64,000 nucleotides of DNA from Epiperipatus broadwayi (GCA_028023455.1 JAQFVV010006739.1:338629-402628); one strand, 5' to 3'. Counted from the stretch's first letter, positions 37,861-50,873 are shown. Notes: a model not told the origin generated them from the letters alone. Translations and numbers: made by a program.

Positions 37861-38414
37861 TAGGATAAACTAAAAGCTTAAAATAAAAATAAAAACTTAG
37901 ACTTATGATAATAAAAAGACACCTACTCACCACTGTTGGACAAAATTTAATTAAAACTAACAATTAAAAATTATGTTCTTATTTTTGTCTTTAATTTTTT
38001 AATTTTCAATTCTGTTTAAAAATCAAATTTCATTGTTTCACATCACATTAACTTCAAATCACATTACGTAAGTTTTAAATTGTTAATTACGATTAAAAAT
38101 CAGATTTTAATTTTTAATTGTCAAATGTAATTGTTCCCACCACTGTTAGTCACCTTTTAAAAATAAACTTGCAGACACTAAATGATTAATTGATTACATA
38201 CTATTTTTTTAAAAAGCAAAAATAGAATGTGATTTAAAATACAAAGCAACAACATGCATACTGTAGGCATTATAACATTTGAACAGATTTACATTATAAT
38301 CTTGTAAAATTTAATGTGTGTATATAAAATGGGGAAATCCTGCTTTTAAGTGAATTATGAACTTCTTTATTGAATAAAATCTATTACAGTACTATTATAA
38401 AGTGCTGAAAATAT

Positions 38415-38547
38415 TAAAATTATTAGATGGAAGTCGAACTCCGATAATGCGCTATTACTTTAAATATGACGCGTGAGTGCATGAAATTTATAATATTTAA
38501 AATAATAGCACATTATTGGAGCTTGACTTCTGATCTAATAATTTTTA
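38415..38547. mobile_element. Nested palindromic MITE-like insertion inside the Tigger copy
   Basis: Inverted arms of about 50 bp (TAAAATTATTAGATGGAAGT... and ...ACTTCTGATCTAATAATTTT) surround about 30 bp. The arms differ at a few positions (for example CGATAATGCG against CAATAATGTG). The target duplication is unclear. Confidence 0.55.
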
Positions 38548-38650
38548 TCACATCAAAGAAAACTGCATACAAAGATATTAAGAAGAAACATGAATTGCAT
38601 AACTTCAAATTCGCATTAAAATAATCCGCATAAACCGAGACCTGGGTGTA

Positions 38651-41600
38651 TATGAAAAAAATAAAAAATAATAATAGAGATGAATAAGTTTTTTAAAAAA
38701 CCTAAATGTTAATAAATTCACAAAGTATGGCAAAAATGTCTGATATCCTCAACTCCTGCATTACCCAATAGTATGTTAAATATTTAGATTTTTGCTATTT
38801 TTGCCATATGTTCATTTCAAAATTAACTTTTTTTGGCATCAACATTAATCAGTTTTCAAAGTCTGTTTTTATGATTGATGGATCCATTATTACAGTAGAC
38901 ACATATTTTTTATCATTATAGATAGAAATAGATAAGCAAACAAACTTGATAACTAAGACATATGTGTCATAGATATCTGCCATTTTGTTTGTTGTATGTA
39001 ATTGCCTTTCTTGTACTAATCTTCATTTATCATTTGTCTAGCTTGTAAGCCTTCTTTGTATCAGATCTCACTGTATTGTAAAATCAGTAATATTGTAATG
39101 AAATACAGCTTTTATTAATCTATTTTCATTGATATATTGTAATCTTTTAATATGCTTTTAATTTCTCTCCTTAAAAAGAGATTTTCCTCCCATTTTCTCT
39201 CTGATAATTATAATTGTTCTCATAATTTAGCACTCAATGCATATTTACCTACTTCATTTAAATTCGAATTAAAAGTTTTTGAATTTTTTAGCCAATACAA
39301 AATATTTCTTCTCAAATTTTAGGATATTATTTTTAACAAAAAGGTTCTATGAAAAGTGAACAAGATAACAATATAACATCAAACTTATTATATTAAGTTA
39401 GTCTCCCTATAATAAATGCAATTATTTTCTTCAAAAATAAAAATACTGAAATCCAATATGTTGTTCTTTCAAATAAATTATAACAAATAATAAAAATCAT
39501 ATACAACAGCTAATATAAATATATATTAATCATACGTATAAAGCCTGTTTCAGCACATGGATTAGTGCCCTTTTCAAATGTTAATTATTATTTTAAATAA
39601 AAAAAATTAAATTTTGCTACAATATTTATTAAGTTAAAAATATGCAATTATTTTAACTCTTTAATAATAATGTTATGAAATATAATGGTAGAATAGCTTT
39701 TAGTTTCATTTATTACAATTTAACATTTGTAATTAATTTTTTTTTTAATAAAAAGTTTTAAAAGTTCATGCTTGACTGGCAATATAAACTTAAAAAAAAA
39801 AAAAAAACCTTCAGCCATACCCCCATTCCCCGTTCTCTTCTTCATTTATTATTTATTAAAATAAATTCTTAAGCTTTCAGCTACTTATAAATTTTAATTT
39901 TAAAATTTATACAATTTCCCTTGACTTAACATTAGATTTTAAAGTAATTTAATACTTTCTATTAAATACAGTATTTGGAATATTTAAAGTAATTATTAAA
40001 ATAATTTTAGTTAAATAACTGTACAAGTTATAATGACAGTTTAAAAAATATATTAGCAAATTTCCTCTTTTTTCCTTTTACATATTCTTTCATTTATTAT
40101 TAGTATTATCATTTTTTTTTTGTTTTTGTAATTTTATTTTAGCATGAATATTTAAGAGATTATTAAAAAAAAGAATTAAATATTTAATTATCATGGTGGC
40201 TTAAGCAGTTATTCATAATTTTTTCTGTATATAAAATATTTAACTGCTTGTTTGGTGACGTAGCTCATTACTGAATTTTAATCATATGTTTCTTATTATG
40301 CCAATTTTTATAATTTATATATCAACATAGCTGTCACTAAAATGAACAAAGCTTGAAAGTAGCATAAAACAATGTAATTTTCTTCATCTTAACAACTTAA
40401 AACTCCAAAAAATTGCAGCCTTTCTTCAACTACATTAATTATCAGTATTATAAAAAACTACCATCACTATGATAACCAACTGTTGTTATTATAGCCATAA
40501 CTATTTGATTACTAATTTTTGATCATTAACATTGAACTATTTGATTACTTAACAGAGTTGCAAAAACAATATTATCTATACCTATTTTCATAACTAGATC
40601 TTTCATAGGACATATTTCACCAAACAACAACAAGAGGAAGTCAAAAATATTATCAAAAACTTAAGCTTAAAAAAGATGTATTATAATATTAAAGATGTGA
40701 ATTCTGCTCAACATGGCTGCCTGACTTCACAGGTGAAGTTCTATAGAAAAGCATTACCAACATAACCCAGATATTCAACATATCAAGGTAACATGGTCCT
40801 AAAATTCCTGCAAACTTATGGAATGTCAACATTAAGATAAATCAGGGTCAGTCACCGGACCAAATTCTTCATCATTTCTTTATGCTTTTCAATCCAATTA
40901 CTATTAACATTATGAATTGACCACAGCTAACTTTAGAATTTTCAGACAAAGTCATCTTGCATCTTAATGCAGAATGTGTGATTGTAGCAAATATGCCAAG
41001 ATTAATAAGCTTGACCATCTATATAGTGATAAGAAAAAAGCTAGGTCATGGGAAAATTCTAGCATTAATTTCCCTACTTCAAACCTAGTGTGGATATTAG
41101 TATACATCTGCATGTGCACAATCTATTGCCAATATTACTTGAAGGTGAACTGATAGAATTATGCTGAATACAACCAATGAGATATAAATCCAAAAAGCAA
41201 ATCTCTATAAAGACAACAATAGTTTTTGTGTTTCAATAATTTATTGACCAGTCTAATACCAATATGCAAGAGTCAGTTCTAATATAGAAAATTTTCCATA
41301 GCTAAAAACCTCCACATATGTTGCAAACATTAATAACATCTTGTTTACTTCTGAGAATAGTAAAAGAGCCAAGGTACCTAATTTGAGGATCAATATTTCA
41401 GAAAGAGGCTTCACTCTCATATTTTAAACATGTAATATGCACAATATAAGCATGCAATAATCCATGTATATGGTCTAAACTCACACAAAGGAATCTAACA
41501 GTTGATACACTTTAAATAACCACATAATAATTATATATTTGTACTAACAGAAACAAATGTCTTGTAGTCAACTCAACTGGATATTGATAATGCTCTAAAT

Positions 41601-41947
41601 AGGGACTTCCTATCTTTTTTCATAAACCAAACATTAGATCATCTCAAAGTGTAGGATTCTAATAAGTATATATATCCATTGACTGAATTACACACACTAT
41701 ATCTATCAGTTAAAGAATTTGAATTTTCCTTTATTTATGAATTACAACAATTTTATCTCATAGCAATATATTAAAATGAACTTAGCATCACTCAGAAGAA
41801 AATTCTGCATAAACCCAACACAATCTTCCTGCTCAGTGACTACAATTGCTCTTACAATCAACTACCATGTTTATTAAATTTCAGGCTTAATTAACTCACC
41901 CTGCAATCACTTATGACTTTATTTCACTATTGCCATTTTGTTAGTTT
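38651..41947. other. No recognisable gene
   Basis: Between about 40560 and 41200 the sequence is less AT-rich and may be an old transposon remnant. I could not match any reading frame to a known family. Confidence 0.4.
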
Positions 41948-41962
41948 AAAGACAGGGCTAAT

Positions 41963-42063
41963 GTCAAGCATTGGTGATCGAGTGGTCAGCACAGCTGCCT
42001 TACAAACAGTTGTCTCAGGTTTGTGGGTTCACTTCCCATCCAATGCTTTGACATATGAAAAAA
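41963..42063 (+). mobile_element. tRNA-derived SINE with 15-bp target-site duplication
   Basis: A 101-bp element contains an A box TGATCGAGTGG (41975-41985) and a B box GGTTCACTTCC (42026-42036), separated by a tRNA-like distance. An A9 tract at 42058-42066 overlaps the right boundary. AAAGACAGGGCTAAT occurs at 41948-41962 and 42064-42078. TCAAGCATTGG near the start is complementary to CCAATGCTTTGA near the end, so the RNA could close a long terminal stem. Related copies lie at 13600-13705 and 34434-34541. It is the best-preserved SINE here and was probably mobilised by a LINE. Confidence 0.9.
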
Positions 42064-42078
42064 AAAGACAGGGCTAAT

Positions 42079-45000
42079 CTCTCATTAATTTCCTTTTTAT
42101 GAGTCCATCCAATTTTTAAACCTCTACCTATCTATTCCATGTCTCCTTCTTTGGCCATGTTTGAGTGATTTTCATATTAAATAGATGTTAAAATATTATA
42201 TCAATCTATACATTTTTAATTAAGTGACAAGTTCTTTTGAATTTAAAATGTGATAATTTTCTAACACATTTAGAGCATGTAATTACCATTACAATCATAA
42301 AATCTCTCTCCTGGTTGGTCTTTAAAAATTTTTTAAACAAATTCTGTGTTGATAAATTAGCAAGCCATACTTCATATAAGTTTATAAAACAGTATATTAT
42401 TGTCATAAATTCAACTCTTGATGCAAATTCTCTTATTTACAAACTGCAAATAAAGCAGACCACCTAGTCACACTTTATAATCAAAATGCTAAAACATTTA
42501 GGCAGAAAAATAATATATTTTTGAAGGCTTATAAGAATCAGTGTAAATTATGCAAAATCATTTTATTGTCATACTTTGGGTATTCCCATTTTCTCAAAGG
42601 ATAAAAACTTATCAAGTATTTAAAATATAATTTAGAAGCAGTCAGCCAATATCAGCCTAACAGTCACTATGAAATCCAACTTCCTCAAGAAAATTCATTA
42701 TATTACAAAGCAGCAAATATTTGAGAAGATTGTGCATTTTAAAATCCATCTCTCTTTAGCAGAAGAGCCAATGTCTACAAACAGCTTCACCACATTATTA
42801 CTCCTATTCTTCATCAATGCTTTAATAAACTATTTTTGAGCAAACATAACACCCTTGATTTCTTCACCAGTATAAAATTTCATCTGAGAAAATCAAATGC
42901 ATTATAATTCTCTGTAAATAACTTGCACTTTAATATATTTAAAGATATTAATTAACAAAAAGGTTTTGCATAAATTATTCTAAAAACAACTAAATGAAAT
43001 TATTCTTTCAAACTTTCTACCTCATGTTATGGAACAAAACATCTCTGTGCATTTTTTTAGTTTAAGAATCGATTTTGTCTGAGTAAGAGAACAAATTTAT
43101 AAATTATGTTGCATGACAAATCAATTTTAATATCATTTAATCTAGTAAATTGAAAATATATGTAACTGCCATCCAGAAATATGTCACCAACTGATCAACA
43201 AAAGCAAATACATGCTTTTATCTGCATTCTTCAGACCAAACAAAAAATATTCCATAGGATTCACTATTTTTATTATTTTTAATTTATGTAGTTCCCCTCA
43301 CTCCCAATTAAGGAAATTGAGCAAAACACAGAACGTCATTTCCTTCCATATCTCCGATCTACAGTTCAAACCAAACCCTTTCCTTCTCGATGATATGATA
43401 ATTTTTAAGGCTTTCATTTTAAACATTCTTAATCACCAAACATTGATTGGATCCAAAATATAATCTTATAAATCACTGATGCAGCAATTATTTACTGGCT
43501 GTAAGTTATCATCATTTTTTACATGTAGACAGCTCTTCACCATTTTTTTTTTGGCATTTCAAGTAATCTTTCTAAAATATAAGTGAACACATTTATTTGG
43601 GAAATGAAAGTATTTTTATAAAAAAAATTTCTTATGATGAAAGTTCATACTGTAAATGCTATTTTTGGTTGAATCATTGTTTACAATAGCACATGGATGC
43701 ATGTATTTAATGCTTCTTTTAAGAAGCCCATTCTGAAACTCATTCTTACATCTCTTATGGATCAGGAAGACATACATTCACACCTGCAAAGAAGTTTTAA
43801 ATTTAATTTGTTCTAATTTTTTTAACCTATACTAGTGCTAAAATAACCTTCTCAAGAAACATATTTGAGAAACCATAAAATTATTTTTAAGCTTGTCAAA
43901 AGTCATTAGAGCCAAAAATTGCATACAACACTAAGTAATTCAATCCTTACTGTGTCACTATCTTGAATACCATTGCTTATTTTTGCTACCAAAAGTCAGA
44001 AGATCATTTTTCACAGATTATAGCTTGCAGCATGCTAATCCACTAGATCAGTACAATATCAGATCTTTTGATAGCATTTCATTTAGTAATTTAAATATTT
44101 TATCCTTCTGACACCTATGAACAACACTGATTGTCACTACGATTTTAACAAATTTCCAAAATCTTTGTGTTTTTTAGTTGTGGTTAAATTCTTTTTTAAC
44201 CTATTATATGATATAACTTAAACAAAACCTTTTTTATATACAGGTTCAAACTAAACCTTGAATCTATATGTGCCATATGCAAAATCTATCCTGACAATAT
44301 GCTACATATTTTTTAAATCTGCTCATACTTTGCATCTTTAAAACTGTTTATTTCATAAACTGATAATTAATTTAAAACAGTTGCTTAAAAACATGTTAAA
44401 TATTTTTACCATATGATGTACCAATAATTACTTATGCTCTTAAAAGTATGTGGGTTACATGCTGTTCCGTTATATTTGACAATGAAAAGTATTATATATT
44501 AAAAAAAAATAATAAAGAATGGTTTAATATATGTTACCCCAAATTCTTAACTAGGAATATCATGACCAAAAATTGTTGGTGTGAAATTATTTTCAGTTGT
44601 GAAAGATTATAATATCAAATTGTTTATAGATTATAATATAAAGTGTGGCATCTTAAAGTAACTATGCATTACCCAAATATATAAACATCTATACTGTTAC
44701 ATTTCTTTTACTTGGCCAGTTTTATTGGTATATGAGCACATATCACATTCTGTACATTGAGATTGTCTATGTAATTTCGTTTTGTGTAAATATGTCAATA
44801 TTTGCATGTATATGATATTTTATCAATAAAAACTATTACAATTTGTACCATTAAAGATAAATATTTAAATAGTGTATTGTAAAAACTGGTGTAGCTTCTC
44901 ATTGTGCTTTATGATAAATTAAATATATTTTTTAAACCAAGTAAAAATATATTTATTTAACCCATGATATCTCTCATGACGTTCTATGGATAATGAAAAG

Positions 45001-45960
45001 GTTTAGTAAAGTACTGATGCTTTTGGAATTAAGATGCTGGCAAGATCTTTAGAATATCAACACAGCAGGAAAATCAATATTACAAACTTTTATCTATAAT
45101 ACAAATGATCTGGCTGAAATTTTATTATTTTATTCATTAAGATTATTTATTTTTTTGTAAAGTATATGATTTTCAAAGGATAATTTTCAAAAAAGGATAT
45201 CTAGCAATGAGATGGATATCTTTCATCACTGCAATAATAAATTGAGCAACTATAAAACAACAAAACATATATATATTAGGTTATTTTGAAAATTTTTTAT
45301 TCATATAATTGGCAGAAATTGATTTAACAGCACCCACTAATACATCTTCAATTCTTTTACACAGTCCAAAATATAAAAATCGTTTACAGAGGGATGAATT
45401 TTATTATATAATATACAATATGCACTAAAACTAAAAAAAAAGATAAAGGGAAAACAAAAAAATACTATTATGCTTAAAGATTAATTCTGTATTAACTATG
45501 CAAAGCCAATCTTTGATTCACAAATATATCTATGTAATGAATATGGTGGTCTATTATTCTGTTTACAATATATTTTGCAATGCTGTATTTTAATATCTGT
45601 AGAAAACTTTTCTTTCCAAAATACTTCAATATCATATCTAATTGTAGCTCTTCAATGTTATTCTTTTTTTCGTTATATCTTCTAAATGAACACAATAAAC
45701 ATTGCATTTCTTCAGAATATCTAAATAATATTTCTAACATAAATTGTCTCTGTCTTTCCCACAAAAATTATGCCAAATTCATCATAAAATATCCTTTAAA
45801 GAAGTCATATATTATTTATTCATTTTATTAATTTAATCCAATGAAGATACAATTTTACAATAGTAAACTTTATAGCAGCCCACTTAGCAAATTGAAGAAC
45901 ATATTGATTGATTTTATGATAAATGTTATTTAAAATACAGGAATTCCTATACCTGGAACT
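42079..45960. other. No recognisable gene
   Basis: A moderately GC-richer patch at 42630-43460 could be an old coding remnant of a retroelement. I see no diagnostic motif. The rest is AT-rich. Confidence 0.4.
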
Positions 45961-45967
45961 TAATTAT

Positions 45968-46415
45968 AAATATAGGGGATTTGAACTGAGACTTTTAAGC
46001 AATTTTCAACTATCCACACTATCTTATACTACTGATACACATGACCACACACATGTAGAAAAGATAAATAATCACCAATATATATATATTTCGTGCTGAA
46101 CCAGCCCTCATCTATTGGTCCAGATTATCATCTCCCATACACATATATAATCAGTGCTCAGTTTATATTAAGATAGCAAATCTTTATACTTTAATGGACA
46201 GGCTCAAATCTACTCCAAACTCCAACTCTTCAGCCATCCATATTTTTAAAATCTGATGATAGAATGCCCAAATCCCATGCTAATGCCAATATTGTTGTTA
46301 TGCCCATGTTGACCTCAAGTCACTCTGACCCCTCATGTATAAGACAGTATCTAATTAAATACACAGTGTGGTCTTGTGTATCAGTAGTATAAGATAGTGT
46401 GCATAGTTGAAGGTT
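45968..46415. mobile_element. FB-D element with internal insertion
   Basis: The left arm starts with ATATAGGGGATTTGAACTGA (45972) and continues CACACTATCTTATACTACTG and ATACACATGACCACACACA. The inverted partner TGTGGTCTTGTGTATCAGTA...GATAGTGTGC lies at about 46365-46403. Between them lie the hammerhead motif and about 200 bp of unrelated sequence. The target duplication is not clear. Confidence 0.6.
46074..46119 (-). ncRNA. Hammerhead motif of FB-D with mutated core
   Basis: On the minus strand ACCAA (46119-46115) pairs with UUGGU (46078-46074). Helix II GGGCUG/CAGCAC has five of six pairs, then GAAA, an AU-rich helix III and A17. The box reads UAGAUGA instead of CUGAUGA, so it should be inactive. 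Helix I differs in sequence from the copy at 25148-25195 yet still pairs (U-G to C-G and C-G to A-U changes). Confidence 0.6.
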
Positions 46416-46459
46416 GATAAATGTTATTGTATTATTAAAATTTTATGAAATATCCTTAA

Positions 46460-46762
46460 TTATATATATTGCTTACAACAGTTCTTTCATATACACTTTA
46501 ATGCAAACAAATTTTCTTAAAAACTTCTTTATTTTCCTTACAATTTTGACTGTCCAGCAGTCTTCATCAGAGCTCTATGCTTTAAAGCAGTGAAGCATAG
46601 ATCTCTGATGAAGACTGCTGGACAGTCGAAACTGTAAGGAAAATAAAGAATTTTTAAGAAAATTTGTTTGCATTAAAGTGTATATGAAAGAACTGTTGTA
46701 AGCAATATATATATATGAATATATGAAAATATGCAAAGAATGTGAAAGAGAAGAATAAGAGT
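46460..46762. mobile_element. FB-3 foldback element, copy 2, with 11-bp target-site duplication
   Basis: AATATCCTTAA flanks it at 46449-46459 and 46763-46773. The inverted arms contain GCAAACAAATTTTCTTAA and GACTGTCCAGCAGTCTTCAT, each mirrored on the other side. The two arms each carry a CTGATGAAGACTGCTGG block, one per strand. The right end reads GAAAGAGAAGAATAAGAGT, matching in inverse the start of copy 1 (18778). Confidence 0.88.
46605..46632 (+). ncRNA. Hammerhead-like block of FB-3
   Basis: CUGAUGA is followed by an extra A, a perfect five-pair stem GACUG-CUGGA-CAGUC, and GAAAC. The extra base before helix II, a one-base helix III loop (ACUGU) and only about three possible helix I pairs depart from the hammerhead rules. 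It is probably a relic or a relative; self-cleavage is doubtful. Confidence 0.35.
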
Positions 46763-46773
46763 AATATCCTTAA

Positions 46774-47349
46774 ATAATCTTTTTTAAATATTTTTATGTT
46801 GCATCAATGGTGTCCTAAATCTCACCTTTGTACAATAAATTAGATAAAATAACTCTGTATACAACTTATTTAGTTACGGTACTTATTTCATTATAATGAA
46901 ATAGAATATCTTAACTTTTTACAAGCAACACCACATTGGTCTCTGTGCTAACTTCTTAATTCACTTTCTATTAAAAATCTACTATGATATTTAAATTGAG
47001 ATATATTTTTAAGTTGATAACTATCCAATTAAAAATTGCTAAACTTGGAAAAGAATTTGAATTTTTTTAAACATTAATTAATAAACCAAAGTCTTGTAGC
47101 ATCTTATCAGTGGATAAAATAGATTTATTCTAACTTTCTGTTAACATTAATCGAATTGTATAATTTATTTATTTCTTAGATTACTATGTTTTTATATTAC
47201 AAAATTTTAGTAGTTACAATTTTATTTTTTCATGATATCTTACTGATTAATTTGATAGGCATAAGTTCTCATGCAAAATATTATATAACAATGTTATATC
47301 TTTTGATTATTTTTTATTATACAACTGAAAAATAATACTTATTCTAATC
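46774..47349. other. No recognisable gene
   Basis: AT-rich sequence with no supported feature. It may hold the decayed 3' part of LINE E. Confidence 0.4.
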
Positions 47350-48281
47350 AGTATTTATGTAGTTAATAAATTTGATACATATTTTATGAAGCATATCCAT
47401 AATTGTCATATTATTTAGATTTCATATTTTTGAATCATAATGCATCAAAGGTAATACCAGAATTTTAAACAATAAAATTGTTGTGCCTATGCCTATGTAG
47501 GATTTTTCCCTTTTCCCAATATTCTTTTAGCTATAATTTTATAAATTTAGTTTCATATTTTCTTGTAGTATATTTTATAAGAACTGCTATTAAGAAAATT
47601 TATTCCAAGGTTTTCAAAAGATTGTTTATTTATAATCTTTTTATTAACAGTGCAATAATATGTAATAAATATTTTTAAAGTTTTTGAACATACTTCTCAA
47701 TATTCAGTTTTATATCATTTTTAAACCACAATATTTTAAAAGTATTCAAATTATTTTATAATTTAACCATATCAATCTGATCATTTATTACTTTAATATA
47801 ATGTCTACACACAATAAATTTTTTAAATGTTTTATATCTTTATCTATATCAGTTGTTAAAATATTAAATAGTAAAAGTGTTGAAGCTTCCCCTTAGGACA
47901 TAGCTTGATTAATGGTTATTAATTCATTAGACTCATTGTTGAAAAAAACATAAATTTTATGATGATTAAAATAGGAAGTTATTCAATTAATTACTTTTAT
48001 ATCTAGATTAAAATTGATGAGTTTGATTAGTAGCAAATTATGACAAATTAATTCAAATACAAATGATACATCCAGATGTATGACATCAATTTTTTTTCAT
48101 CACATGTGCTGTTTAGTGTTTTAATATGAAAGACACCAAAATATAGAGATGCTGAACTGGACTCTGATCTATATGACGATACAAGTGAATGAAATTGGAT
48201 TGAAATTATTATTGTGTTTTCAATTTGGAATCTTAGTTTTATCGTTAACTAAATATGTAAAAGATGGCTTCTAGACAGTTG

Positions 48282-48470
48282 ATTAGATCCTAAAATCTAG
48301 GTGTAATGATCTCAGATCCAAAACACCTCACTGATGAGAGCCACAAGCTAGTAACTAGTTTGGGGATATTGGATGAGTAGGAACTAAATAGGGATTTTTT
48401 GCACAAACCTTTTTGAATCCATTGCTTATTCCAACTTGCACTGGTCCTACTGCATTAAGAGTTTTGCCTC
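48282..48470 (+). mobile_element. FB-1 fragment, copy 4, inside LINE E
   Basis: TTAGATCCTAAAATCTAGGT, GGGGATATTGGATGAGTAGG and AAGAGTTTTGCCTC follow the FB-1 order. The left end is truncated relative to copy 1. No clear target duplication is seen. Confidence 0.7.
48326..48365 (+). ncRNA. Hammerhead motif of FB-1 with one core change
   Basis: CCUCA (48326-48330) pairs with UGGGG (48361-48365). CUGAUGA is intact, helix II is AGC-CACAA-GCU, and helix III is ACUAGU. The box GAA reads GUA (A13 become U), which should inactivate it. Here the base after CUGAUGA is G, closer to the canonical 10.1 position than in other FB-1 copies. Confidence 0.55.
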
Positions 48471-49992
48471 AATTGTTTTTCAGAAATTAAAGGCAAGTGC
48501 TATAGGATTTCGAATTATCATGAGAATATTAATAACTAATAGGTTTGGTATAAAACCATGTTGAAATTTTTGAATAATCTTTGCAGTATTATTTTTGAAT
48601 ACAAACAATGTTGATTTTTTGATATTTTTTTTTTTGTATTTAGATATCATTTTAGCTATTTTTAAATCACAATTTTTTAAAATTATTTCTAAGTATTTTT
48701 ATTGCTCTTTTAATATTTTGTTAATTTATGTATATATTTTATTGAAAAAAATACATTTTTAGATTGATTCTTATAATTTATTTTATTAGAATTCATTAGT
48801 TGTTTCATTTGTTTTTATTTAATAATTGAAATATTTTTTGAAATGTTGACGTCAAAACCATATTTTTTTCTGATTACATTGATAAGTTTGCTAAAATCCC
48901 AAAATGCTTTAGAATGAAATTAAAAGTATATTTGTATGATTTTAATATAACTTTTATCATCTTGTATTTTTTTATTTCGATAATTTTTTTTAGATCCATT
49001 ACATTATTATATTTTTTTGTTCTAATAAATTTTTTAAAACAGAAACCAGATAGGAAATTTATGTTTTGTTTTAATAATGCTTAATATGTTTAGATTTATA
49101 ATATTATAAATTATCAACATAAATTTTTTAGCAGCAAATACATATTAATATTGTTTAAGAAATTTCAATTATAATTTTTGAAACTTTCATATATTTTAAT
49201 ATGTTCATATATTTTTTAAAGTCTTTTTGTGATTTACATTTATTATTTCTTTTATATATTAGATTTACTAATAATAGTAAATGATGTTTATCTATAGCTA
49301 TCATTGATAATTTACATACTACTTTATATAAATCGTTATAAGAGATCAGATCTAATATCTTATTTAAATAACATTATTTTGCTTTAGCTTGAGAATATTA
49401 TTTCTCTAAGTATAGATAACAGCAAGTGAAATCTTTAACAATAAGAAAATTATGATTATAATGAAAGCTAAAAGCGAACTCTTGTTATTACTAAATTGAA
49501 TTATAAACCAAACTGGTTCAGCTTGATAATTATTTATTGTAATCTATTACTAGTCAGAATCTTATTTACTACTATGAATTCTCTCTCCTCATCTAAATAT
49601 CTTTTATTTATAATTCTTCTATATCTGTTAATAGACATATATTCATTATCAATATCACATTACAATTTTCAGATAAAAATTAAAATTTAATTTTATAATT
49701 TTTATTCTTAGTTTTTTAATTTTCACGTAAAAAGCCTTATATTATTCTGTTGTTTACATTATCTTGACATTTCATTATTTTTTTAAATTATTATTTCCTA
49801 CCATCAATCTTCACATGTTTTTTAAATAACTGCATTGATGAATTTTTCTTAAAAACTTTCTCCTCACATTAGCTCCCAATTATTGTAAGGAAATCAGTCA
49901 CATATCATGTGACAATTTAATAAGCTTGTATTAGAAATGTTATATAATGAGCTTGTCAATAGCTCTTAACAAGCTTTTCAGAATATCCCTAT

Positions 49993-50032
49993 CCTCAAAC
50001 TAGTTTTTATCTGCTGGCTTTCATCAGTGAGA
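49993..50032 (-). ncRNA. Hammerhead motif of FB-2, inverted unit
   Basis: UCUCA (50032-50028) pairs with UGAGG (49997-49993) with one wobble. CUGAUGA is intact. Helix III is ACUAGU with a GUU triplet. The GAA box reads AAA (G12 become A), so this copy should be inactive. Confidence 0.55.
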
Positions 50033-50499
50033 TACTAGGATATTCAAGCATTGGATTAAAATGCCAGGTCGAGCCCAACATTTTAATCTAATAGTTAATT
50101 ATTAAGTAGAAATATGTCTTCAAATCCAGCTATCTAACTTAAATAGTCATATGGAACAGAACTAAATTCAGATACACTGTATATTAATAGTTTTAGCAAT
50201 ATAAAATTGCTAGAACCTTAAGAGCATAATAATTGCAAGGAAATCAAGTCATATATCATGTAACTTAATTTAATAAGCTTGTATTACAAATGTTATATAA
50301 TGAGCATACCAATAGCTCTTAATAAGCTTTTCAGAATATTCCTATCCTCAGTCCCATATCGCTATTTAATTTAGATAGCTGGATTTGAAGACATATGGAT
50401 GTCTGAAAAATTCAGATTTTTCTACTTAATAGTTAATCATTAGATATAAAGTGCTGGGCTTGAACTGGTATTTTAATCTAATGCTTGAATATCCTAGCA

Positions 50500-50539
50500 C
50501 CTCAATGATGAAAGCCAGCAGTTAGAAACTGGTCTGAGG
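50500..50539 (+). ncRNA. Hammerhead motif of FB-2, first direct unit
   Basis: CCUCA (50500-50504) forms five Watson-Crick pairs with UGAGG (50535-50539). The box reads AUGAUGA (C3 become A). Then come a helix II stem-loop, GAA, helix III ACUGGU and C17 at 50534, giving a GUC triplet. Confidence 0.6.
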
Positions 50540-50873
50540 GTAGGAATATTCTAAAAAGCTTATTAAAAGCTATTGGCATGCTCATTATAATATTTGTAAT
50601 ACAATCTTATTAAATTAAGTCACATGATATATGATTTGATTTATTTGCAATTATTATTTTTGCTCTTAAGGCTTTGGTGATTTTATATTGCTAAAGCTAT
50701 TAATATATGGTGTCTGAACTTTTTTCAATCCCATATGGCTATTTAAGTTAGATATATGGATTTGAAGACATATGGATGTCTGAAAATTTCAGATTTTCTA
50801 CTTAACAGTTAACTATTAGATAAAGTGCTGGACTTGACCTGGTATTTTAATCTAATGCTTGAATATCCTATCA

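Larger units (their letters stand above)
37261..38648 (-). mobile_element. Tigger/pogo-like DNA transposon, deleted copy
   Basis: Terminal inverted repeats CACCTGGGGCTTGTTTTATG (from 37261) and, inverted, CACCCAGGTCTCGGTTTATG (from 38648) match at 17 of 22 positions. TA dinucleotides at 37259-37260 and 38649-38650 fit the TA target of the Tc1/mariner-pogo group. The GGTTTATGCG-type end resembles known Tigger ends. At 1388 bp it is shorter than full elements (about 2.4 kb). It retains only the start of a transposase and contains a nested palindrome at 38415-38547. Confidence 0.8.

Noticed and set aside
39540-39595. Minus-strand GGGCAC...GTGCTGAAAC hairpin as a hammerhead
   Set aside because: The box reads TTGAAAA and no NUH site follows. 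At most a Penelope-type 3' relic.
40560-41200. Old retrotransposon coding region on the plus strand
   Set aside because: The composition suggests coding origin, but I found no endonuclease, RT or other diagnostic motif in any frame.
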